A stretch of DNA of 64,000 nucleotides. It comes from Taxillus chinensis. Taxonomy: Eukaryota; Streptophyta; Magnoliopsida; Santalales; Loranthaceae. Made by a program: the position numbers and the translations under genes. The DNA is taken from contig CM042088.1 in NCBI GenBank assembly GCA_023512835.1, positions 33,311,664 to 33,375,663 on the forward strand. The letters are read 5' to 3'. The first letter of the stretch is position 1; each line of letters starts with the position of its first letter. A model generated the notes under the pieces. That model worked only from the letters and a program-made list of their open reading frames with translations. It was not told the origin of the DNA and did no database searches. Below, in pieces: positions 23,411 through 34,766 of this stretch.

Positions 23411-23825
23411 CCTTTTTTTTTTCGGTAACCTCTATAAAGACTAAGTCGTGGGAGTTGCATCAACTTTGGCTAGACAATTCCATAATCCAAGGTTAAGAAC
23501 TTTTCTTTTAGGATCCATACAATATTACAAAGAATAATCCTATGCTAATTTTGACTTACAAGATACTAAAACAGAAAAAAGAAACTAGCAGGAAAACATG
23601 GTGATGATAAACCACCCCCCAAGCAAATTACATCTCATGTAAATAAAACCAAAACTAAGATCCCAAGGCCAGCAAACCATCACAATTTATATATACATTA
23701 AACCATTCATCTCATGAACTATATATATATATATATATATAAACCTAGAGTGCCACTACCTTTATTCATACATCCAGGGCCGAATTAAATAAATTGATTA
23801 ACATGTTTAATGCTATGATACCAAT
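23411..23825 (-). mobile_element. Residual internal region with primer-site-like word
   Basis: Between the two type C LTR copies lie only about 415 bp with no coding sequence. Directly left of the right copy stands GCTATGATACCAATTA, the reverse complement of a TTGGTATCATAGC primer site (initiator-Met type). So the right copy would be the 5' LTR of a minus-strand element that has lost its coding region, or of a small non-autonomous element. A TA run lies at 23720-23741. Confidence 0.5.
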
Positions 23826-24560
23826 TATTGGATTGTTGGAATAGGGTTAACAATCAACCACAATGGAAATGAATTTTTTAAAAAATTTATCCAGTAAATA
23901 AACATAAGATCTAAACATGAATTAATTAATTTAATTCTGCAAAGAACGAAAAGAATAAAACAACATGAAGAACGGTATAACAACAACAATCTTCTTTTCC
24001 CTTCAAGAATGAACTCGTGATTAACCTTTGATTGTCCTCGTAGCCTCCTAGATTCAATCACCAAGTGGTCTTATCAGCTATTTACCTTTTCAAGGAGTAC
24101 AGGGCTGTGACACTCTTGGATCAAACAACAGGAACAACACCTTTGCTAGAGCGAGCCATCACCTGCATCTCTCTCTCTTTTGGTGTCATCAATTTCGCAC
24201 ATGCACTCTCTTTAACCTAAGAAGCTATGCATGTATTTATAGACTTAGGATTACCCTTGTGCTATTACGCGTATGCCCCTTAGTTAAATAATAATAATAA
24301 TACACAATACTCATAATTATTTAAACTCTTTAAATAATATGATTATTGCACATTAAAGCTAATTAAATAAATATCTAAAATTATTTATTTATCAAATAAA
24401 AAATAATATAATTATTCATTTAATCACATTAAATGAATAAAAATATTTATTATTATTTATTTAATATAATTAAATAAATGACCATGTAATATATATTTAA
24501 CACTTAAATATATATCGACATATATTAAATATTTAGCTCTTAAACACAGTCAGAGAATTA
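23826..24560 (-). mobile_element. Copia-like LTR (type C, right copy)
   Basis: Begins TATTGGATTGTTGGAATAGG (an expected TG end mutated to TA) and aligns with the left copy. It continues through CACATGCACTCTC and an AT-rich part to about 24550. I cannot place the outer end exactly because no clear CA plus target duplication is visible. Confidence 0.55.
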
Positions 24561-24575
24561 TCTCACAATGATCTA

Positions 24576-25470
24576 GGCCATGTTTGGTGCCAATATTTTG
24601 TTTTCCATTCTCAAAATTCGATACTCGGTTGTTTTAAATTTTTACATTCAAATATTATTTTCAGCTGTTTTCAACACATAATTTTTGTTTGGTCATTATT
24701 TTCAGCCTATTTGTTTTTTTTTTTACAACTGTCTCCCTCCCAACAGCAAGCATCCTCCGGTAGCCAGAGACCCACACTCCACAAGGCGTACCGCTGCTAC
24801 CACATCATCAATATGTGTGGGGAGGAAATGAAAAAAAATTAAGAGCGAGACAAAGACCCATCCACACACTGACCGGGAAAAAAAATTGGGCTGAAAAAAA
24901 AATCAAACACACCCACCCACGCGCGAGGGAGAAGAAGACGAAGACATACCTGAGAGCGTGAGGGAGAAGAAGACGAAGACAAATCTGGGCGGAGGAAGAC
25001 GAATTTGGGCGGTGGAAGACGAATCGGGGCGCGAGGGAGAAGAAGATGAAGACATCGTCTGATGTGATTTGAGGGGACATAGACCACCAGCGTCGCCCGA
25101 TCTGTCATCCTCCCGCAACGCAGTCGCCGAATCTGTCATCCTTGCTCCTCCTGCAGCGGTTGAGTTTGTTCTCCTACAGCGGCGAAGTTCATCAGCACCG
25201 ACAGCCCTGCTTTCTGGCGGCCTCTCTCACAGCCGAACTCCAGTTTCCGGCAGCCTCCCATGAAAATACACAACGAATTTTTGAAAACAGGCTGAAAACA
25301 TCAAATTGATGTTTTCATTTTAGCAATATCGAGTATCGTTTGTACAGTGAGTGCATTTGAATACAAAAATCAAAAACGGATGCCAAACAAAAAATTAGAC
25401 ATCATGGCCCACCATTTTTTGTATTTTAATGGAGAAAACTGGTTTTGAAATGAGCTACCAAACATGCTCC
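24576..25470. mobile_element. Candidate non-autonomous TIR DNA transposon
   Basis: The left end GGCCATGTTTGGT and the complement of the right end GGAGCATGTTTGGT form an imperfect inverted repeat. Second inner pairs occur (TTTTGTTTGG near 24687 against CCAAACAAAA near 25383, and CGATACTCG near 24620 against CGAGTATCG near 25328). The GC-richer middle holds GAGGGAGAAGAAGACGAAGA repeats at 24925-25060. No target duplication is clear, and no transposase frame is present. The DNA-transposon class is uncertain. Confidence 0.45.
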
Positions 25471-25669
25471 TAGTACTCCATGTTGAATCCCATTTTGACC
25501 GGATTAGATTACAATCATACTTGGTGAAGGGCTACAAGACTAAGGACCGCTTTGAGAGACCTTAAAATGCCCCAAGGCAAGCACTGAGTGATAAAGGATG
25601 AAATTTGGAGAATAACGTACTTGAACATACTCGATTATAAGCAAAAATGAAGAGATTATAACAAAAGTA

Positions 25670-26240
25670 TCAAGTTTTGTGCGAATTTGAATTGGACAGC
25701 CGGTGCATAGCATGCTATTTTGCAAATAACTTTCCAGATACTTGTTAGACTCAAACAAAGTTAATTTTATTGGTTATATAACATAATTATCTATCATTTC
25801 CAACTGGTTTGAGGTTATTCCGATCTCTATACATTTAGTTATGATTTTTTGAAGTTAGTAATCGAGTTCTGGTGGGACAGCTGTATACAGTGCATTGTTT
25901 TGCCAATAACTTGCTCAATACTTATTGGAATTGAACAAAGTCAATTGTGTTGGTTAGACAACATGTTTATATCTCATCCCCAACTAATTTTAGGATAATC
26001 CGAGCCGTGTGCAATTAGTTATGATTTTTTAAATTAGACGAGAAGAATGCTTACTTTGTCATGTATCCATATGCGGTTTTTCAAGCTTTTCTACCAAACA
26101 GCTAATCCTTTTTGAGGGATTCCAATTTTAGAAGATATTTAAAAGAAGTTCTAGCAAAACAAGATCAATTTGACCTTAATCAGAGCTTTATAGAGAAAGT
26201 TATGAATTTTTAAAGTTGCTCCAAAAATCTGCCTTATTTT
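25670..26240. repeat. 180-bp tandem repeat, three units
   Basis: The anchor AGTTATGATTTTTT lies at 25836 and 26016, and AGTTATGAATTTTT at about 26197, giving a 180-bp period. Units also share GGACAGC...CATTGTTTTGC and ACTTATTGGAATTGAACAAAGT. The block resembles the repeats seen in some plant LTRs, but no LTR ends are visible. Confidence 0.65.
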
Positions 26241-26404
26241 CCACGAATTTTGGTTCTTCATATGCATGTTTGTCCCACATTGACAGTTTTGCTTCGCCTT
26301 GGTCCAGTATATATACAAAGATACTCTTTCTACATAGCAAGTGAGAACAAGAGATGTCCGGGGAAGCCCAAGTAGAGTTGCCAACAGGCGACTGAGCATA
26401 TTAT

Positions 26405-26595
26405 ATGTTCATTTTGGAAAGTATAAAATTACCTTTAATGTATGACTATATAGGTTGCATGTGAGACAATACCCGCTGTGTAGTTTTTACAAAATTACCT
26501 TTGATGTATTACCCATACAAGTGTTAATCACTAAACCATTGATCCTTCGGGTGTAGAAATGGAGAGTTATTTATCTGATTTTTGGAATTTAAAGA
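26405..26595 (+). mobile_element. 3' end remnant of a type A-like LTR
   Basis: GGAAAGTATAAAATTACC, TTTAATGTATGACTATATAGG, GAGACAATACCCGCTGTG and CCATTGATCCTTCGGGTG match in order the last 180 bp of the type A LTRs. It ends in the decayed form GATGTGATATTTAAG instead of GGGGGCGTGACA. Flanking 26600-26917 shows no gene. Confidence 0.65.
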
Positions 26596-26917
26596 TGTGA
26601 TATTTAAGTCCTCTGATACTTTGAGGGTCCTCTGGTCGAGATTTAAATCATTTGATCCTTCGAAGGTCTATTGGTAACCTTCAAGGGGCCTCTTGTAATA
26701 ACTTGTGTTTAGGGGTTGATGAGTTAACATCATAATGAAGTGAGTATTTTTGAGAAACCAATATTAGTACGATATTGTATATGTTGAATGGAAATTTAAA
26801 TTGTGAGTGAGCCCAATTTGAAATTAGGGCCCCACAAAAGGTTATTTTTATGGATTTATGCTATTTTATAATATTTCACGTGGTTTTACAAATTGGGCTA
26901 TAATTTAAGGAAGTGGA

Positions 26918-27423
26918 TGTCACACCCTAGATTTCTAAACCTGCAGAAACTAGTTAATGACTCCCCTTACCCACTCGATGGGGCAAGGGGTCAGGCTAAC
27001 AACAAGTTACACAGAACACCATAAACAAACATATCAAGCATCCATAAGTCAAACCACATGCTTATTAATAATTCAAAATTCTTACATTATTCCTCTCATG
27101 GGGTTACATCAATTCCTTAGAACAACTTAATATAGAATGAGAACAATTAACAAAACAATAAAACAAGGTCTCTACCTTGGTGTTCCACCTAACGCCTGTA
27201 GGTACCTGAAAAGAAACTATCACAAAAAGATATGTAAGGAACTACAACTCAGTAGGGATCACATTTTCTAACTCATCCCATGCTCTTAATATCCACGTGA
27301 TAGTGTCAATAAGTGCAATGTCATGACAATGTATAAAAAATGTATAACTATCATTTCAACCTCATAGGGTAAATCAAACAGAATATGAACAAAGCACATA
27401 AGATCCTCAACCTCAGCTACACA
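26918..27423 (-). mobile_element. Outermost type B-like LTR, first segment
   Basis: Begins TGTCACACCCTAGATTTC with CTCCCCTTACCCACTCG and GGGGCAAGGGGTCAGG, the complement of a type B LTR 3' end. It is interrupted at 27423 and resumes at 52054. The words CTACACA and ACATAGGCTACCACAACC across that gap restore one continuous LTR text. It is the 3' LTR of a minus-strand element whose pol lies at 54967-58795. Confidence 0.75.
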
Positions 27424-28089
27424 TGTAAAGGCCCATATTTGAGTAGTGCTGAGAGATAGCCATTCTAGGCGGCTGAAAACATCAGGACAATATTGTTTTC
27501 GACGATGTGAGCATTTTGGCAATACTTGGGCCTGATTCCGGATCGGGGCTTTGAAAGACTCATCGGTTGACTTATGGGGCGTTTCTTAGTTAACCTTGTG
27601 TTTGAGCGGTCAGTTGGATTGAAAAACATTTGGATAGTGATGTACTTGTCATTTCGAGTGTTTTGATTGTATTTGAGCTTGATTTGGAGTTTATGACCCT
27701 GGGAGGTCAATTATTATTTTAGAGGTTAATTAATTAATGATTAGATAAAGAAAAAGGCAATAAATATAAATAGGAGGAAAAGAAAGAGAGCTTCCATGTT
27801 ACGTTATCGCATTGGTACAGTCGTTAGTGGTCTAAAAGCTTTATAACCCACGTTTTGGGGTATAAAATAAATCCTTACGCCTCTTTAAAGGTACTAAATA
27901 TCAGTGTTTGCTTGGCATAACACGTTAGAAGATGTGAACACGGTTTTGGATCTATCTTCTTATAATTTTCAGAGGCTTAGAGGGTAACTATTTTGCTGGT
28001 ATTCAATAATTGAATTGGAATATTTAGTAGTTGAACTTGTGTTGGAAGGTGGTTATGGCCCCTTGAACTGAGGTACCCTTGAGTGGGTG
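27424..28089 (+). mobile_element. Type A-like LTR (plus), left part
   Basis: Starts TGTAAAGGCCCATATTTGAG and carries the LTR front part with a candidate TATA element (AATATAAATAGG near 27765). It then jumps to a mid-LTR block (CCCACGTTTTGGGGTA) without the usual tandem array. It is cut at 28089 by a second type A LTR and resumes at 51299. Outer flanks are ACACA (27419-27423) and ACATA (52054-52058), a 5-bp duplication with one transition. Confidence 0.75.
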
Positions 28090-29635
28090 TATCACGCCCC
28101 CGAATTCCATGGAACCCGAAATCAGAAATGTAACTTTCCCTTTCCAGCACCCAAAGGGTCAAGGAGTTGGTGACAAGCATCAATAGAGACGACACTGTGA
28201 GTGCTATCTCAATTATGCAAATCTGTACAGTCATACATCAAGGGTAATCCTATATTTTTCCATACATCACCATGTATACAATATGTTAAACAATCATACA
28301 TACATACATCATACCGCAAACAGTGTGCAAATACAATTATCCACGGACCCATGTCTAGGATATAACACAAAAGTAATACATAATACAATACTGTATCATA
28401 TGTCATAGTTGTGGGCATGTCCTCTTAGAAGAAAGTCCTCTACTAGTCTCGAGTCGCACCTGAAAGGGTAAACAATAAGGTAAGGGTGAGCTAGAAGCTC
28501 AGTAGGTGACCTCACATCATCCTACTATGCAAAATAGATAAGTCTATACAACATATTCACTGTACTCGTGCATCGCGTAGTGTGCACAATCATCAGAACT
28601 TAGCCTGCAAACAAACACCGGAACTCGGCCTATCCACAATAGGAGTCAACTTGTCCACAATCCCCATCAGGATCCTCAGCTTAGGGCACTTAGCTCCAAC
28701 ATCTTGAGCTTAATAGCTTGACCCAGGTCTTAGCCTGTCTCACAAAAGCCGAACAGATGCCTCACCTAACAGGGTACAATACCAACTCACCAAGAGCTCA
28801 TCTTAGGCTTCAGCCTGCTACACCCAACAAGGGTCACACCCACTCAAGGGTACCTTAGTCCAAGGGGCCACAACCACCTTTTAACACAAGCTCAAGTGCT
28901 AATATACTAGTTCAACCACTGAATACTAGCAATACAGCCACTATCCAAGCCTCTGAAAATTATGAGGAGCTAGATCCAGAATTGTGTTGACATCATTTAA
29001 CGTGCTATGCCAAGTAAATACCAATATCTAGTACCCCAAAACGTGGGTTATAATGCTTTTGGACCACTGAAAACTGCACCAGAACAACATTACCCAATTG
29101 CTCGACGCTTGACGCTTCTGCTAGACGCTCGACGCTCATAATCTCGGGCAACACAAACGCTCTACTCAAGGCTCATCTCGAGCTTGCTCGACGCTCATAA
29201 TCTGCTAAAAGCTCCCTGCCCAAAGAACCACGCTCGACACTTTGCTCGAGGCTGGCTCGACTCTTGAGCCTCGAGCAGTGTTGAGCAGCTCTTGAAACGC
29301 AAACCATCGACTGCGGTCATCCTAGTTTTTTCTCGAAATCTAGTTATACCAGTTAAATCCTCATTTTTAAGCATCAATTCATCCCTATCATGGGTTTTTA
29401 ACATCATCTAGCCACATTAGGCTACCAAACAACCTAAAGAATCAAGGTTTTATGCTCAATTTTTGTTTTCCTTAATTTTCTAGGGTTCATCACAAATTTC
29501 ATGAATTTATCTAATTATTGCATGTCAATCCAATGAAATAGTAAAGAATGAGTGAAAAATCAAGGAAACTTACCTAGAGTGATTCTTTGAGATCCATGAA
29601 CTCCAATCACCCCAAAATCACCAAGGCTTCAAGCT
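28090..29635 (-). mobile_element. Type A-like LTR (minus), 3' part
   Basis: Begins TATCACGCCCCCGAATTCC, the complement of a type A 3' end, and runs leftwards through all later LTR blocks, including a GCTCGACGCT array at 29098-29280, to about 400 bp from the LTR start. There it is replaced by type B pol sequence. Its 5' part resumes at 51079-51298. About 150 bp of LTR text between the two parts is missing. Confidence 0.75.
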
Positions 29636-30312
29636 CTTTGGTGGGAGACCACGTATTCCTTCGTGTTTCTCCACGGAGAGGGCATAAGAGATTTGGGACT
29701 GGGTCCAAGTTGTCCCCTCGGTACATTGGACCGTTCGAGATTTTGAGCAGAGTTGGACCTGTTGCTTATAGGTTGGCATTACCACCTAGTTTGAGCAGAG
29801 TTCATAATGTTTTCCATGTATCCCGATTGCGGAAATATCATCCGGATCCCACACACGTGCTAGATTAGGGTACCCTGGATCTTGGAGAGGATGTGTCAGT
29901 TGTCGAGGCACCCATCCATATTGTAGATAGGCGCAGAAGAAGCTGCGAGGTAAGACTATTCTTTGGTTCGGGTGTTGTGGCAACACCGAGGGCCGGAGGA
30001 AGAGACCTGGGAACGTGAGGCCGAGATGCGTGCTCATTATCCTGATCCGTTCGAGGACGAACAACTCGAAGGAAGGGAGGAGGGCAAGCATCAAACTTCA
30101 ACATAATCAGGTATTTGCCCAACTAGTTAGGTAACCTGAGAATATAACATCGCTACATGACCATGTGGAGTGTATAAATGTGTGAAATAATTTGTGATTT
30201 GTTGTGTATTAATTTGTGCTAGAGGGTGTTAGAGGCCTATGCATTGGTTGTGATTGTTTTCTTTCATTCCACCTTTTCTTTTCGAGGACGAAAAGTCTTA
30301 AGGGGGAGAGGA
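29636..30312 (+). pseudogene. Type B pol C-terminus and polypurine tract, truncated copy
   Basis: The frame at 29587-29868 reads [31 protein letters not shown] and [23 protein letters not shown], the integrase C-terminal region of Ty3/gypsy. It is almost the same as 48455-49133. It ends with CGAGGACGAAAAG, then AAGGGGGAGAGGA directly before the LTR at 30313. The left end is an abrupt junction with type A LTR sequence, so this is the remainder of an internal region standing on the wrong side of the 5' LTR. Confidence 0.85.
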
Positions 30313-33300
30313 TGTAAGGACCCGTACCTTGAGTTAGTCACAGTTTTGCCTTCTGAGTAGAGTTGTTTTCTAGATTTTGACCTAGTGAATGGGCTCAAAT
30401 GAATTCACGTGCAAAAGGAAAGATTCTTAGAATGATGTTCTCTATCTACCACAGAAGTTTTAGGCCAAACGGACGTGTATGTGGGGTGCACGTGAAATGG
30501 GTCCATTTCACGTGCAAGTGTGGTTGTCTTCTACATGATGCAAGGAGGCTAGGGGTGAAGTTTGAGCGCATTTGGAGTGTATTTGGAGTTGCACGTGAAT
30601 TGGGGAATTCACGTTCAAATTGGCGTGCAGCCATATTTTTGCATGGTTCCCTTGGTTTTGACATTCTAATGATCTTCCTCCAAAGGACCATGTTGAAATT
30701 CTGAGTATTTTGGCCTATATGGGTACAGAAAGGTGCTAACTTCTGTGATCAAAACTACGTCGTTTTGATCCTGGGATTTACTTAATCGAAACTACGTCGT
30801 TTTGATGTGGGTAGTGTCTATATAATGAGGGTGTAAAGACTCGTATTTGGGTAGTCTTGAGAGATAGTCATTCTATGGGAATGTAACTATCAGGACGGTA
30901 GTGTAGCCGTCAATGCGAGCATTTTGACTGTACTTGGGCCCGATTCCGAGTCGGGGCCCCGTTTGACCCGATTGTTGACTTTTCGGGGTCTATTGGTTGA
31001 CTTTGCGTTTGAGCGGTCATTTGAGTGTGATAATATCTGAACAATGTTGTGCTCGTTATTTCGAGCGTTTTGACAGTAATTTGACTCAATTTGGAGTTCG
31101 TGACCTCGGGAGGTCAATTATTGCGTTCGGGTCAATTATTGCTGGGAGGCCAATTATTGGCAACGATACATATATAATTAAGAACTGCCTTATCTCTTTA
31201 ATTTCCAATTATTGGTGCGTGCGTGTTTGAGCAAGAGAGAGAGAGAGAAGGTGAAGAGCGTGAAGAGCTTTCTTGGTGATTTTGGGGCGATTGGAGCTCG
31301 TGGATCGCAAAGAATCTTCCAGGTAGGTGATTCTAACTCCTTATATGATTCATAGTAGGCTTAGCATGCTTAATTTGGGTGAAATCATGGAATTTGGGGG
31401 TGAACCTTAAGATTTGGGGGAAACCCAATTTTTGGTTGAATCTTGTGATTTAAATGCATAAAAGAGGTATTTCTGTTGATTACATGAAATTTAGAGTTAT
31501 TTAAGACGTGTAATGGGGTGTATATCAAAATAAATGTGTTTATGAGTGTTTGGGGTTGCTGGGTTGCCGTTCTAGCCGAGAAAATTGGCAAAAACGACGA
31601 TGAATGGTGTGTTTCCGGGACTAAGTGAATAGTGTTTCCGGGACTAAGTGAACAGTGTTTTTCCGGGACTAAGTGAATGGTGTGTTTCCGGGACTAAGTG
31701 AACAGTGTTTTTCCGGATCAGTAGTCCGGAGTAGTTAGTCCGGAGGAATTAGTCCGGATCAGTAGTCCGGAGGAATTAGTCCGGATCAGTAGTCCGGAGG
31801 AATTAGTCCGGATCAGTAGTCCGGAGTAGTTAGTCCGGAGGAATTAGTCCGGATCAGTAGTCCGGAGTAGTTAGTCCGGAGGAATTGGTCCGGATCAGTA
31901 GTCCGGAGTAATCAGTCCGCAGGAGTGGAACAGTTAGTTCCGTAGTAGTCAGTCCGCAGGAGTGGAACAGTAGTTCCGTAGCATCAGTCCGCAGGAGTGG
32001 AACAGTAGTTCCGTAGTAGTCAGTCCGCAAGAGTGGAACAGTAGTTCCGTAGCATTAGTCCGCAGCATCAAATCCGTAGGAGTGAAACAAGATGTTCCTT
32101 TGCGGTCTAACCGCATCGCACCGGACATTTACATTGTAAACCATTATGCCTAAGTATTATACTTAAGTTACAATGTAAATAACGAAATACCCCCCATTTG
32201 GATTCAAAGAAAAATACTAGAAAAATTAATTCCCATTATTTCAAAATGTGAAATTTGGGATTTAGTGTAAAATCTCGGAAAAACCCAAAAGTTCGTAGTG
32301 GTGAATTTTTGGAAAGTGGGGTTAGACATCTCCAGAAAAATCCCCAAAAATCAGATTATCTTATTTATGCTATGGGAACCCAATGCCGGGACTTTTGATT
32401 TCAAGAAAATAGCTGCTATGGGTACTTCCTTCATAAATCAAGGATTGAGGATTTACTTGTGGAGACCGGCTACGCTCCAAAGGAAATGTCGAGAATGACA
32501 TGCCATACTCATGTTAGTATGTTGATGTGGGGTATTGGGGCATGGACTCCGTGACTTGTTTGGGTTCTCACCGTGATGCACCGATGGTGCTATGTGGTTG
32601 ACATGGCGGGCATATGCACCGATGGCAGGCCGGTGTGGCGACCGTGTCCGGGCATATAAGCGCTGTGGTAGGGCCGAGTGCCCTGAGCTGGGATCCTAGT
32701 GAGGATCGTGGACAAGCCGTCCTGTGTGGGCAGCTAGGTCCTGATGTTTGTTTGCGGGCCGAGTCCCGATGATTGTGCACACTACACGGGGGCACGAGTA
32801 CACGAGCATGTAGTATAGACTTGTATGTTTGCATGATGTGGAGTGTTGGGGTCACCTACTGAGCTTGTCGCTCACCCCTACTTGTTGTTTACCTTTTTCA
32901 GGTGTGACCCGAGACTAGTGGAGGACTTTCTTCCAGAAGGACGTGCCCACTACTCGATGTATGATACGATCGTATTCCGTATTGTGTATTGTATTATGCT
33001 TGTATCCCGGACATGAGTCCGTGGACGCTTATATTTGCATACCGTTGGTGATGCGATGTCCGTATGATTGTTTGGCTTATTGTATGCATGATGATGTATG
33101 GGAAAGTACAGGATTACCCTTGATGTATGACTGTACAGGGTTGCATATTTGAGACAGCACCCGCGGTGTAGTCTCTATTGGTGCTAGTCACCAACCCCTT
33201 GACCTTTCGGGTGCAGGCAAGGGGAAGTCATGAACCCGGTTCCGGGTTCCCTGGAATTCGGGGGCGTGACAGAGGGCTTGAGTTTGAGTTTAGGGTTCTT

Positions 33301-33474
33301 GTGTTCTTCTTCGCTGCAGCTGCTGCCAGAGAGAGAGAGAGAGAGAGAGAGGATCTCCGGGCAGTTGCCGTGGTGGTTCGCGTCGTTGGGAGGTGTCTAG
33401 CGTAGAGGTTAGGACAAAAGTCTAAGGTAGGGATTCATGTTCTTCCTAACTCTCCTCTCGTTCTAGGATATTCG

Positions 33475-33510
<36 letters not shown>

Positions 33511-34751
33511 ATCCATATAGGTGTGATCTCCTATATGGATGTTGGTCTTCGATGGCATGTTCTGTTGATTCGATGTTGAATTTGGCTTGAGGATTTTCTC
33601 GGGTTTGTTTATGCCCACCATGTGTTTGATGAAATGTCCGTGAGGCCCGCACACTATGTATTTGATAAAATGTCCGTGAGGCCTGCATGCCATGTATTCA
33701 ATATAATGCCTGTGAGACCTTGTATATGGGTGTCTGATGATATACCTGTGTGACTGGTGTGTATTGTGTTTGATTTGTATTTGATAAAAAGCCTGTGAGG
33801 CTGATGTGTGTGGCTTGTATCCGACCATGTTGGTCCCTCTCGAAATAAAGTGTAAATGTTTGTCTTGAGTTTACATGTCGAGATGTAATGCTATCTTGTT
33901 CGTTGGTCCTGTTTGAGACCGAGCCGAGATATGGGCCAGGCACAATAGCTGGACCCCTTTGAGATTTGGCCAGGACGTGGTCCTGAGTCTCGGTGTAGCA
34001 CTCACGACGGTGGGCTAAGTCTACACCCATTCCTGAGGGTAGGTATGGCGCCCGAGGAGGTGGTTGACCATATCTGACTCGGGTGGAAAATGTTGCATTG
34101 GTGTCCATGCAATATTCGCCTGGATGTGGTATGTCATGTCGCCATGGTGGCGGGGTGTCCTCTGCCCTTCAGTGCGGGCTCAGGTAAAGAGTGTTTACTG
34201 GGTGATGTTTGCTGCTTTAGCCTTAGGCACGACACGAGCACAAGCATACACATATCATGCATGTTGTAGAGCGGGACGGGTCCGGGGGAGACCGGATCCC
34301 TACCGAGCTATGGTTTGCTCACCCCTCCTATAAACCGTCCTTTTGCGGGGTTTAGCAGGGCGGTAGGTGAAGGCTGAGGAGCTAGGCCCCTGAGGCTGGG
34401 AGTTTTATGTTATTTCCTTTGTCGTGCTCATGGTTTTATGTTCTGGAATTTGGTTTGGTTTTATTTGTAATAGTACACCTGGCTTCATAGGGGTTTTTCC
34501 CCGACTGGGTTGTAATAAACATTTAGTCTTTGAAATGAAATAAAATGAGATGTTGTTATTCAATTTGTGTTTGTGTGCATGGTTTGAGAGCAGGAGCATG
34601 CCCCTTGGCATGTTAGCCTGGTTGTGCAGGTTTGGGACAGACCCGTGCCAGGAAGTCCTTTTAAGGTGCTTGCACTAACCCCTTGTCCCTTCGGGTGCGG
34701 GCATGGGCGATCACTACTCATTTCCAAGTGGAAGGAAATTGGGGCGTGACA
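30313..34751 (+). mobile_element. Type B LTR (5'/shared), interrupted by a type A solo LTR
   Basis: Starts TGTAAGGACCCGTACC and ends TTGGGGCGTGACA. Without the insertion it is about 1,994 bp, close to the 1,945 bp of the LTR at 49134-51078. U3 carries CACGTG palindromes at 30488-30515 and 30591-30617, and two ACGT palindromes at 30747-30805. A TATA element (CTATATAATGAGG) lies at 30819-30830, and after the insertion a GA repeat at about 33328-33351. A TA microsatellite lies at 33476-33507. It is preceded by a polypurine tract and followed by a primer site, so it is both a 3' and a 5' LTR. Confidence 0.9.
30832..33271 (+). mobile_element. Type A solo LTR, copy 2 (GAGGG duplication)
   Basis: A 2,440-bp LTR, TGTAAAGACTCG to GGGGGCGTGACA, flanked by GAGGG at 30827-30831 and 33272-33276. 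Removing it restores CTATATAATGAGGGCTTGAG, which stands uninterrupted at about 49640. The insertion lies a few bases downstream of the host LTR TATA box, close to the expected transcription start. The tandem array is at 31710-32110. Confidence 0.95.
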
Positions 34752-34754
34752 ATA

Positions 34755-34766
34755 TGGTATCAAAGC
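34755..34766 (+). other. Primer-binding site of the outer type B element
   Basis: TGGTATCAAAGC starts three bases after the LTR end and matches, with one mismatch, the TGGTATCAGAGC complement of the initiator-Met tRNA 3' end used by many plant LTR elements. Confidence 0.8.

Noticed and set aside
33178..33405. 75-residue open frame across the type A/type B LTR junction
   Set aside because: It spans an insertion boundary and a GA repeat, so it cannot be an ancestral gene.
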